The notes: generated by a model not told the origin, from the letters alone. Positions 7,701 through 18,075 are shown, counted from the first letter of the stretch. The stretch: 64,000 nt of DNA from Maricaulis sp047308265 (GCF_047308265.1 NZ_JBKQWY010000008.1:124001-188000); one strand, 5' to 3'. Numbers and translations are program-made.

Positions 7701-9770
7701 CTAACCCGGCATCAACACCCGCACTCGGGACAGGCTCTCCCGGCCCCGGCTGTCCACGACCCGTATTTCATAGAAACCCGGTCCAGGCGGCTGCCAAAGG
7801 GCGTCACCGGCCAGGTCCAGATCCAGCGGGTCTCCGTCAGCGAACCAGCGCACATCCCCGTCGGCACGAGCGGCCAGAATGAAGGTATGTCCAGTTTCGC
7901 CCATCCACACCTCGCTGTCATGCGGCGGAAAAAGGATATGAGGCGCGGTCTCGCGCTCGAAACGGGCCAGGGTCTGGGGTGTGAAACTGTCCACCTCCTC
8001 GCGATCACGTTCGGGCGCATAGTCCGGCATGATCGCCGAGATCTGATCGAAGACCCGGAACAGGACCGGCAAGGCCCCCTCGCGTCCTGTCACGCCCGGT
8101 CTGGGCACGCCATCCGCCCGCCCCGACCAGACAATGACAGCAAAACCTCCGCTCACCCCGGCCGCCCAGGCATCGCGAAATCCGTAGGATGTGCCCGTCT
8201 TGAAGGCGATCTGCGGGGCAGACCGGGTCAGATGGGCCGGGGCCCGCCCTCCCGGATGAGGAGCCCGGCGCAGAATGTCGAGGATCTCCGTCGCACTTTC
8301 CGCGGTCACCAGCCCGTATCCTTGCTCGGTTACAGGATCTTCGTCCCGCCAGCGCAGCGGCCGCGCCACGCCCTCATTATCCAGTGCGGCATAAAGCACA
8401 GCCAGTTGTCGCGAGGTCAGTCCCGCCCCGCCCAGAGCCACCGCCAGCCCACTATCCTCGCCGGCGCCCTGGCGACGTTCAGGCAAGGCACCGGCAAAAC
8501 CCAGTGCCGCATTGAAACGGCGAGCCCCGACCTGGTCGAGCGCCGACACCGCCGGCACATTCAGTGAGTGCTGCAGGGCCTCGGCAATCGTAACATCACC
8601 GCGAAAACGACGATCGAAATTATCGGGTCGATAGCCGGCAAACCGCGTGGGCAGATCCGCAATCCGGGTCTGTCCGGATGCCAGCCCGTCATCAAAGGCC
8701 ATGGCATAGATGAAGGGTTTGAGCGTGGAGCCGGGCGAGCGGGCACGATGGGTCAGATCCAGCCAGCCTCCGGCGCGTGAGCGATCTGCCGCACCGACAA
8801 GGGCCCGGACCGCCATGGTCCGCGTGTCCACGACAATCAAGGAGAGCTGGACATCGGGCGCGTTAGGCGGTGTCTCCGCGGCCAGCAGGGTCTCGAGCGC
8901 CTGTTGCAGCTCACCATCCAGGCTGGAACGAATCTCGCTGACATGTGAAAACCGGGCGCGCCAGCTGTCCGCAGCCTGCCAGGCCTGATCGGGAAAATCA
9001 CGACGGATCGGGGCCGGGTCAAGCGACGCATCGCGGGCCGCCCGGGTCGAAGCCAGCCCCGCAATCGCCAATCGATCCAGCACACGGCCCCGTGCGAGGA
9101 TCGCCGTTTCCGGCCGCAGATCGGGACGCCGCGCTTCGGGCGATTGCGGCAGGGCAATCAGCATGGCCGTTTGTTCAAGTGTGAGTTCGTCGGGCTCACG
9201 CCCGAAATAGGCCCAGCTGGCCGCTCTTACCCCCTCCAGATTGCCGCCATAGGGGGCCAGGGTCAGGTAGAGCTCCAGAATTTCACGCTTGCTGAGCCGG
9301 GTTTCCAATTGCACCGCCCGGATCATCTCCACCAGTTTGGAGCCGAGATTGCGGGGTCGAGGCTCGAGAAGGCGCGCAGTCTGCATGGTGATTGTGGATG
9401 CACCGGAGACCACGCGACCGGCCTGTACCGCATCCCGGCTGGCACGGACAATCGCCGGCAGATCCACACCCCAATGCGTGTAGAAACGCTGATCCTCATA
9501 GGCCAGCAGGGCGTCCACGAAATGGGGGTCGATCTCATCCAGATTGGCCGCCAGCCGCCAGCGCCCATCCTCCACAGGATAGGCGCGCAGCACACGTCCG
9601 AACCGGTCCCGCACCACCTGTCCGGTCTGGACCTGGTCCAGCGGAGGCGGGAAACACCGGTCCAGCACTACAATCAGGCAGAGCAGCACACACAGCCCGA
9701 CCGCAATCCGGAACCACAAACGATCCCGGACCGCGTTGAAACCCGTCTTGAGCCCTGCTGCCAGGATCAA
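7701..9770 (-). CDS. pbpC: Penicillin-binding protein 1C
   Basis: 689 residues. A membrane anchor near residues 20-38 is followed by a GT51 glycosyltransferase domain (LLAYEDQRFYTHWGVD with the catalytic Glu, and STITMQTARLL). A transpeptidase domain follows with RSPGSTLKPFIYA (SxxK), QHSLNVPAVS (SxN) and FKTGTSYGFRDAW (KTG). A C-terminal BiPBP-type domain (HILFPPHDSEVW) ends the protein. It polymerises and cross-links peptidoglycan on the periplasmic side. Its start overlaps the end of the alpha-2-macroglobulin gene by four bases, the standard yfhM-pbpC pairing. Confidence 0.95.
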   Translation of the reverse strand: MILAAGLKTGFNAVRDRLWFRIAVGLCVLLCLIVVLDRCFPPPLDQVQTGQVVRDRFGRVLRAYPVEDGRWRLAANLDEIDPHFVDALLAYEDQRFYTHWGVDLPAIVRASRDAVQAGRVVSGASTITMQTARLLEPRPRNLGSKLVEMIRAVQLETRLSKREILELYLTLAPYGGNLEGVRAASWAYFGREPDELTLEQTAMLIALPQSPEARRPDLRPETAILARGRVLDRLAIAGLASTRAARDASLDPAPIRRDFPDQAWQAADSWRARFSHVSEIRSSLDGELQQALETLLAAETPPNAPDVQLSLIVVDTRTMAVRALVGAADRSRAGGWLDLTHRARSPGSTLKPFIYAMAFDDGLASGQTRIADLPTRFAGYRPDNFDRRFRGDVTIAEALQHSLNVPAVSALDQVGARRFNAALGFAGALPERRQGAGEDSGLAVALGGAGLTSRQLAVLYAALDNEGVARPLRWRDEDPVTEQGYGLVTAESATEILDILRRAPHPGGRAPAHLTRSAPQIAFKTGTSYGFRDAWAAGVSGGFAVIVWSGRADGVPRPGVTGREGALPVLFRVFDQISAIMPDYAPERDREEVDSFTPQTLARFERETAPHILFPPHDSEVWMGETGHTFILAARADGDVRWFADGDPLDLDLAGDALWQPPGPGFYEIRVVDSRGRESLSRVRVLMPG

Positions 9771-12700
9771 TTGCCCGCCCGGATCGAGACCGTATCGCTG
9801 GCGCTGCGACCGAACGTATCCGGCGCATACATATCCTCGACGACCGCGCCAGGGAGCGCGAACTCGCCCGGTGTGACCGCACGCACGATATAGGCCAGCC
9901 GCACGGGCTCGCCATTGCGCAGATGAATAGCCGCCACGAACCGGTCATCCCGGATCTCTGTGGTGCGCGCCCGGTCAACCTCGCCCAGGAAGCTGTAGAC
10001 ACCGGTCCGGCGCGCTTCATGCGGTTCCACGGCGGCTTCAATTTCGAAACCGGCGGGCAACATGTCGACCATGATTGCCGGGATGGTGCGGCGCTCCTGC
10101 GGATCGATCACGACTTCAATGATCAATCGATCACTCTGGGTCACCCGGTCGAGATCGGCCGCTGAGCCGTCCATGTTGAGCACTTGTTTGGCCACCACAA
10201 CACCCTCGGCGGAGGCGCCCGGCGGGCTGGCCGGTTCGCCATGCGCGACCTGTGTGACCCACAAGGAGGTCTGACCTGCATTGGCAAACTGAACCCCCTC
10301 AGCAAGGACCGAGGGTGCCACATCATAGACTGCACCGTGTAGATTGGCCTCGCTGGCTGCAACATTCCCCTCGACCTCCAACGAAATCGTCTCGCCCTCG
10401 CCCATCAGGGCCCGGGCGGCCAGCAGAAGAAAGGCCTTTTCCTGGGTGGTCATGCGATTGGGATCCGGCAGATCCGCAACAAGGTCATCGATCAGGCGGT
10501 CAACCCGTTCGAAATCCCCTGCTTCAACCGCCAGGGCCATGAAACCAGCCCGGTCGCGGCGCGGTGTCTGATACCAGTCGCCGCGATTATTGTATCCCAG
10601 ACGGTTCTCCGCCGCCCCCAGCGCATTGCGCGAACGTGCGCGGTCGCCGATCAGCGCCAGGGCAGTGGCGATATGGGCGCGCGCCAACGGGCTGTCGATC
10701 CGGTCCAGACGCTCGTCATGCATGTAACGCAGGCGCGAGCGGTCAGCCCGACCCTCACGGGCCAGCACATACAGCGCATAGGACGCCGCCCGGTCATGCA
10801 GTCTCTGATCGGTGTCCGTTGACCCCGACCAGCGCGACACCGTGCTGTCATAGCCGCGCACACGCCAGAATTCCTGCTCACCGACAAAGACCATGGCATC
10901 AAGCGCCTGGTCCAGAGCGGCATCCGGCACGGCAAACCCAGCACCCTTCGCACGCGCCAGGAAATCAGTGATGTAAGCGCCCAGCCAGGGTGAGGCATAA
11001 CGATCCCCCACGCGCCAGAGCCCGAACGTCCCGTCTGCGGATTGCCGGTTCAGCAGGGTTTCCACCGCGTCCTGGATGATCACCCGGTGACGCGGATCAA
11101 AGGACTGGTTCTCCAACCCGGCCATCTGTCCGGCATAAAGCAGGGGCATAGCCCGTGACGTGATCTGCTCACTACAGCCGTATGGATAGCGCAGGAGTGA
11201 CTCGAGCAACGCCGTGTGATCGAGCGGGGTCGCGGCGAAGCTCACCGTCAGACTTTCCGATCCTGAAACAAACGAGGCCAGCACATCCGGCGCCGGGGTC
11301 CATTCCGCTCCCGGTTCCAGTCTCGCCCGCTCAATGACCGAGAGCGGCAGGAAGCCCGAACGCACCTCGATCGGATAGCTGCGCTCCACCGCAAAACCGT
11401 CCGGCCCGCTGACATCCAGCGTGACCTCGGCCAACCCGCTTCCCGTCCCGGCCAGGGCGACCGGGCTTTCACGGCGCTGGTCTGCATTATAGCGGGCCGC
11501 CAGGGTCTCATCCACGGACACAGCCCCCGTGCCGGTGATACGCGCGGTGTAACGCCCGGCCGCTCCATCGACATTATCAATGGTCAGCGTAGCATCCGCC
11601 TGATCGCCGGGGGCGAGAAAGCGGGGGAAAATGATCTCGGCCGGCACATCATCGCGCACGGTCAGCGGACGGGCAAGCTGTCCGAGCCCGGTCTGCGACC
11701 AGGCCACAGCCATCAAGCGCAATTGTCCATTGAAATCGGGAATATCCAACACAACCATCGCCGTGCCATCTTCATCCACCTGCACCGGGCCAGAGAACAG
11801 GACGACGGATTGGGTCGGCACCACGCTCAGCCCGGCCCCGCCGATCTGGTCGCCACCGGAACGAATGGCCGCGGCCGCCCCCTGATTGGGGTCGAGCAAA
11901 CGGTCGTAATCATCATGCAATTGCACACCCAGCGCGGCCTTGGAGAAATACCAGCCATGCGGGTCGGGCGAGGCAAAACGGGTCAGGGCTAAAATACCTT
12001 CATCCACCGCAGCCACAGAGATATAGGCCCCCTCCTCGACCGGACCGGACATTTCGACCGGGATGGTCAGGGTCTGGCGCGGCAAGATGCGATCAGGCAC
12101 ATCCAGCGTGAAGTCCAGCGTACGAGATGCCATGTCGACCGGCAGATAACCGACCCCCACAGCACGGCGGGGCCGCGGTTCATCCACCGGATCGCGCGGA
12201 GTGAACACGCTGACCATCACATAAGCGCCCGAACCCCAAGCCTCGGTCACATCAAAACGGATCTCCGCCCCCTCTTCGGGCAGGCTGACGGTCCGGGTCT
12301 CGATCACCCGGTCGGTCGCCACGACGAGTTGAGCCTCGCCGGCAAAGGGCGGAATGACAGTCACGACCGCTTCATCACCGATCGCGACATTCTCCTCCGG
12401 TCCGGCGACCTGCACACGGTCCGGTGCATCTCCGTCAGCAATACCCCGGCCGCCATATCCGGCCCAGAAGCGCATGGAGGCCTGGGCGCCAAACTCGGCG
12501 TCCTCGACATAGAGCTCGTAAGAGCCCCAATCCATTTCCTCAAACCGCAACTGGCCCAGCTGTTGGCCATCCAGACGGAGAATCCCATCCTGGATCGGCA
12601 CCACCTGACGCGTCCGACGCCAGGTCCAGCGCCCGCCATTGGCCCGGTACCAGTCATAATGCCAGTCAATACGGACAAGTCGCCAGGTCACCTCCAGCGG

Positions 12701-14650
12701 GCGGGACTGGCCGAGCGCGTCCACGGCGACGATATCAAACGCGGCACCGCGCTCGCGCTGTTCGCTTTCAAAGCGCTCTCGATCCAGGCCCAGATAGACC
12801 GGACGCGGTCGATAGGGGACGCGCACATCATCCGAGACGGCCCGCCCACCCGGCTCAATGGCCGAGACAACGGCCCGCACACGCAAGGGCAAGGAGCTGT
12901 CGCGGCCGATATCGCCGATATCGAGCATCAGGTTCGCGCGGCCCGCGCCGTCGGCAATCGTGTCGGGAAGCTCGCGGGCAATCTCGCGGAATTCTTCATC
13001 ATGACGGCCGAAGCTGAAACCGGCATAGTCATCGAAGGGCGAGGGATCACGCTGGACCCGAAACCGTCCTTCCACCGTCAGACCGGCCCCGGGCGCGCCA
13101 TAGAGGAAACGCACATCCGAGCGGATCTCACGCACTTCGCCCAGATTGATCGGGGCTTGTGTATCGGTGTCCAGCTCGACCTCGATGCGTTGAGGCACGA
13201 AATCTTCTACCGTGTAGCGGGTGGAGGCGACACTCCCGTAACCATCGAGTTCCGCCACCATGCGCCATTGTCCGCGCGCGGCCGTGCGCGAGACCGGGAA
13301 GTCCCAGTGCACCGTGCCCGCATTGAGCGCCGCATTGAACCGATAGCGTGCGGCCTCAATCCCGTTGGGCCCGTAAACGGACACAGAACCGGCCCGGTCC
13401 GTGATGGCAAACCCTTCACTGTCACGCAGCATCAAACTCATCTGGACGGTTTCGCCCGGGCGGAAGATATCGCGATCCAGATAAAAATAGCCGTCGCCCC
13501 CTTCCGGGCGCTGGCGCCCGCCCACATTCTCGCTGGACAGGTCCACGGGCGAGCGATTGAGGTCGAGAAGCGCGAAATCATTGTCCGGCCCATAAGCCAT
13601 GAGCATGCGCGGGCGCATGCCGCCGGTCCCGGCCAGAAGGGGGGCACTGAACCGGCCCAGACCGTCTTCATTGGTCGCGACCTCTTCGAGCACTTCATTG
13701 CTGGCCGCCACGAGCTGGACCCGGATGTCGGACATGGGCTGGGCCGTCTGCAGCGAACGCACGGTGAAATCGAGCCCGTCATCCCCCCGATAGGCGGTGA
13801 AAGCGAGATCCGTAATGATCAGCCAGCGTCCGGCCCGGGCCGGTTGGCGATACCCCTCCACGGCTTCCGCCGCATCACGCACCTGGACAAAATAAGCACC
13901 GGGCTCAAGCGTTCCGATCGCTTGGGCTATGGGAAAGACGGTCGTGACCGCCGTGTTCGCCGGGCCAGCCGTATCCATCTCACCGGACCAGATTTCCTCG
14001 GCGACATCAAAGGGACGCTGATCACTGTCGAGCCAGTAATACTCACCCTCTCCGGCGGAATATCCCTGCGTGATATTGCGGAACACAAGGGCGCGATCAT
14101 TGATCCGCCAGAGATTGAGGTGGACCGTTTCGACATTGACCGTCTCGACGGCCAGACCATCGGCATCGCGGCGCGGCAGGATAACGCCATCACCCGCCAG
14201 ACCGACATAGGCCGGGCGATCACCAAACTCGATCTCGATCGTCTCATCGCTCTCCAGTGCCGATCCGTCGGCAGAGGGCAATCCCGACCGCAACGTCACC
14301 TGCTGGCTTTCGCCAAACCCCATTCCGCCCATGCACAGGAACTGGCCGGTCACAGAGAACGCGAACGCCTCGCTGTCTTCCAGCGCCACATACGGCGAAT
14401 AATCCGCATCGGGGTCCAGGGGCTCAGTGAAGCCCAGACAGATACGCGGGGCATCGCCTTCCACATCGACACGATAACGCGTGAACAGGAAATCAGGTGG
14501 CTGAGCCGAGACAGCGCGCGGCGCATCTGCCGGTCGGGCGACAAATTCGGGTCCGGCCTCCTGGACCTCTTCCGAACCGCCACCATTCCCGCATGCCGCC
14601 AGAACACTGACCACACCGGCCAGCACCATCCGTTGCCACAGATTTCCCAT
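9767..14650 (-). CDS. yfhM: Bacterial alpha-2-macroglobulin, lipoprotein with thioester
   Basis: About 1627 residues. The start chosen at 14650 gives a lipoprotein signal (MVLAGVVSVLAACG, lipobox LAAC). A long series of MG-type beta domains is followed by the thioester motif CSEQ in LRYPYGCSEQITSRAMP, the bacterial form of CxEQ, and a terpenoid-cyclase-like helical domain (NRQSADGTFGLW). The family traps foreign proteases in the periplasm and is coupled to PBP1C, which repairs the wall; the two genes overlap here by four bases. Later segments (VLNMDGSAADLDRV) form the C-terminal receptor-like domain. All key residues of the thioester are present. Confidence 0.93.
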   Translation of the reverse strand: MGNLWQRMVLAGVVSVLAACGNGGGSEEVQEAGPEFVARPADAPRAVSAQPPDFLFTRYRVDVEGDAPRICLGFTEPLDPDADYSPYVALEDSEAFAFSVTGQFLCMGGMGFGESQQVTLRSGLPSADGSALESDETIEIEFGDRPAYVGLAGDGVILPRRDADGLAVETVNVETVHLNLWRINDRALVFRNITQGYSAGEGEYYWLDSDQRPFDVAEEIWSGEMDTAGPANTAVTTVFPIAQAIGTLEPGAYFVQVRDAAEAVEGYRQPARAGRWLIITDLAFTAYRGDDGLDFTVRSLQTAQPMSDIRVQLVAASNEVLEEVATNEDGLGRFSAPLLAGTGGMRPRMLMAYGPDNDFALLDLNRSPVDLSSENVGGRQRPEGGDGYFYLDRDIFRPGETVQMSLMLRDSEGFAITDRAGSVSVYGPNGIEAARYRFNAALNAGTVHWDFPVSRTAARGQWRMVAELDGYGSVASTRYTVEDFVPQRIEVELDTDTQAPINLGEVREIRSDVRFLYGAPGAGLTVEGRFRVQRDPSPFDDYAGFSFGRHDEEFREIARELPDTIADGAGRANLMLDIGDIGRDSSLPLRVRAVVSAIEPGGRAVSDDVRVPYRPRPVYLGLDRERFESEQRERGAAFDIVAVDALGQSRPLEVTWRLVRIDWHYDWYRANGGRWTWRRTRQVVPIQDGILRLDGQQLGQLRFEEMDWGSYELYVEDAEFGAQASMRFWAGYGGRGIADGDAPDRVQVAGPEENVAIGDEAVVTVIPPFAGEAQLVVATDRVIETRTVSLPEEGAEIRFDVTEAWGSGAYVMVSVFTPRDPVDEPRPRRAVGVGYLPVDMASRTLDFTLDVPDRILPRQTLTIPVEMSGPVEEGAYISVAAVDEGILALTRFASPDPHGWYFSKAALGVQLHDDYDRLLDPNQGAAAAIRSGGDQIGGAGLSVVPTQSVVLFSGPVQVDEDGTAMVVLDIPDFNGQLRLMAVAWSQTGLGQLARPLTVRDDVPAEIIFPRFLAPGDQADATLTIDNVDGAAGRYTARITGTGAVSVDETLAARYNADQRRESPVALAGTGSGLAEVTLDVSGPDGFAVERSYPIEVRSGFLPLSVIERARLEPGAEWTPAPDVLASFVSGSESLTVSFAATPLDHTALLESLLRYPYGCSEQITSRAMPLLYAGQMAGLENQSFDPRHRVIIQDAVETLLNRQSADGTFGLWRVGDRYASPWLGAYITDFLARAKGAGFAVPDAALDQALDAMVFVGEQEFWRVRGYDSTVSRWSGSTDTDQRLHDRAASYALYVLAREGRADRSRLRYMHDERLDRIDSPLARAHIATALALIGDRARSRNALGAAENRLGYNNRGDWYQTPRRDRAGFMALAVEAGDFERVDRLIDDLVADLPDPNRMTTQEKAFLLLAARALMGEGETISLEVEGNVAASEANLHGAVYDVAPSVLAEGVQFANAGQTSLWVTQVAHGEPASPPGASAEGVVVAKQVLNMDGSAADLDRVTQSDRLIIEVVIDPQERRTIPAIMVDMLPAGFEIEAAVEPHEARRTGVYSFLGEVDRARTTEIRDDRFVAAIHLRNGEPVRLAYIVRAVTPGEFALPGAVVEDMYAPDTFGRSASDTVSIRAGN

Positions 14651-14753
14651 ATGCGCCTCCCTGTCCCTGTTGCGCACCATAGGGAAAGGATTTCATCTTG
14701 GCAGCAATAAGTTCGCTCCAAGGTGGGTTTGGGACGCTTTTGGGTCGTCGCGG

Positions 14754-16028
14754 CTAACCGGTACCGCGCAGACCCGGTTGGGCGAGTGGGTCATCGAAGT
14801 CCATATAGTCCTCCGACTCCTGGTCCAGCGTCAGGGACATTTCCTCGGCTCGGTCGAGAATCGCCTTGTAGGCCAGCTCCTCGCGACGCACCGGCACCCG
14901 GGCCGGATCCCCCACAGCGGGGCCCGACAACAAGCGGGCGCCGTATTGCACTGCCCGTGAGAAGACATGGGCGTCTGCCACACCGAACATATGGACCGGC
15001 ACCTCGATCAGCGCCGCCTCACGGATCAGCTCATTGAGCAAGCCGAATTGCAGGCCCTGCCCCTGGCTGGGCCATTGCACGCCCATAAAGGTCAGATCCG
15101 CATCGCGAAATGCGCGCAACTGGCGAAGATCAAACAGGATGGGCAACATCACACCCACGCGAAATTCCATGCGCTGGATCGGCGCCAGCGCGTCCATGAT
15201 CCGACTGGCCTGGGTCACCGGGCCGACACCTTCCACGCACAGACGCAGATTGGGTTTCACTTCGGCGGGAATATCACGCAGGGCCTCCATATAGGCCGCG
15301 TTACATGTCTTGTGGGACAGACCATCAAGATGAAGCGCCAGATACACCCGGCTGGATGTGCCACACAGATCCGACTTGGCCACATCATCCACCACAGTGC
15401 GGATGGCCTGCAGGTCGAGATCCTGGTGATCGAGTGCGGTGTTCTCGCCGAGCAGGACTTCACGGCGGAAAAACTCACCGGTATTCAGGCTGGCCCGCGC
15501 AACCGCCTCGCTGCTCAAACACACACTGTTCCGGCTGTCCCAGACGGGAATATACTCCCAGAAGCGTTGCGCCGCATCGATACCGTCGAACCGGGTTTTC
15601 AACTGGACGCGCCGACGACCACGCTTGAGGGTTTCCAGTTTCAAACTGGAGGTCAGCAATTCGCCCAGCGAAGACCGTGTCAGCACACGCGCCTCTGCCT
15701 CGATATCCAGGCCGTGCATTTCCTGGTGGCCGGAGTAAAACTCGTTGAGCATGCCGATCAGGCGCTCGGTCAAAATGGCGGCCTTGGTTTCATTCGGATC
15801 GGCAAATGTAATCAGGAAACCATCCGGCCCCCGCATCAGCAGATCATCGGCATTCATGCGCTCGAGCAGACAAACCGCGGAAAGGTCGAAGACTTTCTTG
15901 CGTTCCGGCGTCGTGAGATAGGCATCAGACCCGGCCTGTTCGCGCACCTCGATAAAGCGGAACTGCCCCAGATTGATCTCGGTCGCACGGTCGAGGCGTC
16001 GATTTATTTGAGACGAGATCATACTCAT
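14754..16028 (-). CDS. Degenerate EAL-like protein with GGDEF-like remnant
   Basis: 424 residues. The N-terminal part (LLMRGPDGFLITFADPNE, then an extended helical segment) resembles a decayed GGDEF domain, and the C-terminal part (LALHLDGLSHKTCNAA, LRLCVEGVG, ADLTFMGVQWPS, MFGVADAHVFSRAVQYGARLLSGPAV) follows the barrel pattern of EAL domains. The EAL catalytic signatures (ExL, DDFG, NxKxD) are not seen, so c-di-GMP hydrolysis is unlikely. A sensory or scaffold role is an inference. The family link is based on pattern only and could be wrong. It stands alone with a 340-base upstream gap. Confidence 0.5.
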   Translation of the reverse strand: MSMISSQINRRLDRATEINLGQFRFIEVREQAGSDAYLTTPERKKVFDLSAVCLLERMNADDLLMRGPDGFLITFADPNETKAAILTERLIGMLNEFYSGHQEMHGLDIEAEARVLTRSSLGELLTSSLKLETLKRGRRRVQLKTRFDGIDAAQRFWEYIPVWDSRNSVCLSSEAVARASLNTGEFFRREVLLGENTALDHQDLDLQAIRTVVDDVAKSDLCGTSSRVYLALHLDGLSHKTCNAAYMEALRDIPAEVKPNLRLCVEGVGPVTQASRIMDALAPIQRMEFRVGVMLPILFDLRQLRAFRDADLTFMGVQWPSQGQGLQFGLLNELIREAALIEVPVHMFGVADAHVFSRAVQYGARLLSGPAVGDPARVPVRREELAYKAILDRAEEMSLTLDQESEDYMDFDDPLAQPGLRGTG

Positions 16029-16128
16029 CGTTCAGATCGCTCGGACCCCGTATCTGAATGGCCAGCCTTGTACATGCGGCGAACCAACCCACCGCACGAA
16101 TCGTAGCTTTCACATTGGCTTAAACCCC

Positions 16129-16142
16129 TAACCGCTTGGTTA
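16129..16142. promoter_or_regulatory. Inverted repeat in the gap upstream of the EAL-like gene
   Basis: TAACC-GCTT-GGTTA is an inverted repeat in the 16029-16447 gap between divergent genes. TTAA-containing words close by recall CtrA half sites, but the spacing (TTAA-N7-TTAA) is not met. The rest of this gap shows no gene or RNA that I can support. Confidence 0.25.
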
Positions 16143-16447
16143 AACCGCGTCGTGCACTGCAGCGAAAATTCACAGCCCCCAATCGGTCAGTGTGGAGTAT
16201 TTGCTCTATCGTTGGGCGGCTTGTGCTCATTGTGCAACGCAACATACCAATCTTTCGGGTTGGGCCGGAAGATTGATTGACACGCCGTTTAGCCTGTCCT
16301 CATGATGCAACCTTCTGCTTCTCTCCGGCGCGGGGGCGACGCGTTTGAGGGCAGAGTGGGAGCACATTGAGCAATTTATCCGGATCCGATCCGGGGCGTT
16401 TGTCAGCCGGCACGATGATCGACCGGCGCGTTTATGAGGGGGAGTTC

Positions 16448-16675
16448 ATGGTCAGTCAGCATCACCATTTCGGGTCCGCCGAGGAGATCTATGCGTTCAA
16501 ACGCAAGTTTTTCGAATTCCTCCAACGCATGGAATCCGACACGGCCTCGCAGGATGATTGCCTCTTCCTGCAACACGGCGCCAATCCGGATGGCCAGACC
16601 CTGATCATCCAGGCGACGAGTGACCACATCCTTGCCGCGTTCAACTCACACGTGATCCGGACGCGCACCCACTAG
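16448..16675 (+). CDS. Small hypothetical protein
   Basis: 75 residues from the ATG at 16448, not recognised. AEEIYAFKRKFFEFLQRMESDTASQDDCLFLQHG is amphipathic helix followed by a strand-like region. I chose 16448 because GAGGGGGAG lies directly upstream at good spacing; earlier in-frame starts (ATG 16415, TTG 16367) would give a 102-residue form. No signal or membrane segment. Divergent from the EAL-like gene and convergent with ilvA. Confidence 0.5.
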   Translation: MVSQHHHFGSAEEIYAFKRKFFEFLQRMESDTASQDDCLFLQHGANPDGQTLIIQATSDHILAAFNSHVIRTRTH

Positions 16676-16692
16676 TATCGTGCGCTTTGGGC

Positions 16693-16724
16693 CCTGCGAG
16701 GTCCATTACCTGCGAGGTCCATTA
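16693..16724. repeat. 16-bp perfect tandem duplication at the ilvA stop
   Basis: CCTGCGAGGTCCATTA occurs twice head to tail; the last three bases of the second copy are the complement of the TAA stop of ilvA. It looks like a recent slippage event. Confidence 0.85.
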
Positions 16725-17996
16725 ATAGTCGGCCCGCTCCACCGTGAACCCCGCTGTGCGCAGAGCCGTGATGATCGCTGCCATATGGTCCGCGTCCTGC
16801 GCCTCCAGCGAGATATCGATATTGGTCACCTTGGCCGGCAGGTTCGAGAAGGTCTTGTGATAGGCCACATCCGTGACATTGCCACCGGCCTCTGAAATCA
16901 CGCGCGACACACCGGACAGCTGACCGGGCACATCGATCAACTGGATGCGCAGCCGGGCCAGGCGGTTAGAGCGCGCCAGATCGCGCAATAACAGCGAAGA
17001 CAGCAATCGGGTATCGATATTGCCCCCACACAGGACCAGACCGGTCTTGCCGCCGCGAAACAGGTCTGGATGCGCCAGCACGGCCGCGAGACCGACCGCG
17101 CCAGCCCCTTCCGCAAGCACTCTCATCTGGGTCAAAAAGAGATTGAGCGCCCGCTCAATCATAGCCTCATCCACCACCAGCATCTCGTCGAGCAGGTCCA
17201 CAAGCAGGCTGCGGGTCAATGTCCCTGGCTCGCGCACGGCAATGCCTTCGGCCAGGGTCACGCCGCCCACCGGAGCCTTACGCTGGTGATAGAGGTTATG
17301 GAAGGACGGGAAGAGGTCTGCCTGGACACCGATCAGACGGATATCGGGATTGATACGTCGCGCCATCAACCCCATGCCCGACGCCAGTCCACCACCGCCC
17401 ACCGGGATTACCAGCGTGTCGAGATCAGGCACAATGCTTAGCATTTCGCGGGCAATCATGCCCTGCCCGCACAAGACATGCGGATCGTCAAACGGGTGCA
17501 CAAAAACTGCGCCTGACTGGTCGGCAAAGGCCAGGGCAGCCTGTTTGGCCGCGTCGAAATCTTCCCCCTCCAACACCACGTCGGCACCCAGTCCGCGGGT
17601 CTGGTTGACCTTGATCGTGGGCGTGCCAAGCGGCATAAAAATCCGCGTCTGCGCCCCCAGTCGTCGGCCGTGCAACGCGACCCCCTGGGCATGATTGCCC
17701 GCCGACGCCGCAACGACGCCGCGCGCTTTCACGTCCTCGCCCAAAGCGCGCATGCGGGCATAAGCACCGCGTTCCTTGAACGAGCCGGTCTGCTGCAAAT
17801 TCTCCAGCTTCACATGGATCTGGGTCCCCGTGAGCTGGCTTAGGGGCTCGCTGTGCAGGCAGGGTGTGCGGGCAATCCCGCCGAACCCTTCATCATGCCA
17901 GCGGATGACGGCATCAAGAGTCGTGTCGAGATGGGCTCGATCAAATCCCGTATGCGTGAGGTTTGAAGCTAAGGTTTGAGATCCTGGTTCGGTCAT
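16722..17996 (-). CDS. ilvA: Threonine ammonia-lyase with C-terminal ACT domain
   Basis: 424 residues. The PLP lysine lies in QQTGSFKERGAYAR, the phosphate-binding glycine loop in VIPVGGGGLASG, and the cofactor-proximal LVLCGGNID near residue 320. The C-terminal 85 residues (LARLRIQLIDVPGQLSGVSRVISEAGGNVTDV) form a single ACT-like domain. The enzyme deaminates threonine to 2-oxobutanoate. A single ACT domain of this kind is found in the shorter TdcB/IlvA-type proteins, so the isoleucine-biosynthetic versus catabolic role cannot be settled from sequence alone. Monocistronic. Confidence 0.9.
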   Translation of the reverse strand: MTEPGSQTLASNLTHTGFDRAHLDTTLDAVIRWHDEGFGGIARTPCLHSEPLSQLTGTQIHVKLENLQQTGSFKERGAYARMRALGEDVKARGVVAASAGNHAQGVALHGRRLGAQTRIFMPLGTPTIKVNQTRGLGADVVLEGEDFDAAKQAALAFADQSGAVFVHPFDDPHVLCGQGMIAREMLSIVPDLDTLVIPVGGGGLASGMGLMARRINPDIRLIGVQADLFPSFHNLYHQRKAPVGGVTLAEGIAVREPGTLTRSLLVDLLDEMLVVDEAMIERALNLFLTQMRVLAEGAGAVGLAAVLAHPDLFRGGKTGLVLCGGNIDTRLLSSLLLRDLARSNRLARLRIQLIDVPGQLSGVSRVISEAGGNVTDVAYHKTFSNLPAKVTNIDISLEAQDADHMAAIITALRTAGFTVERADY

Positions 17997-18052
17997 CTTG
18001 CGGCCTGCTCGGTGAAGGGCGGGCAGCCCGACCGCCCGTCCTGGGCGGGTGA

Positions 18053-18075
18053 GGTTCGGCCGACATCGCCGAACC
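18053..18075. repeat. Inverted repeat upstream of ilvA
   Basis: GGTTCGGC-cgacatc-GCCGAACC, an 8-bp perfect stem with a 7-base loop, lies in the 254-base gap between ilvA and the hydrolase gene. No T run follows, so an operator or leader hairpin is as likely as a terminator. Confidence 0.35.

Noticed and set aside
12329..14710. A 793-residue open frame on the plus strand across the yfhM gene
   Set aside because: It is antisense to a clear alpha-2-macroglobulin with lipobox and CSEQ motif; GC-rich coding DNA often leaves long antisense frames. It shows no family motif.
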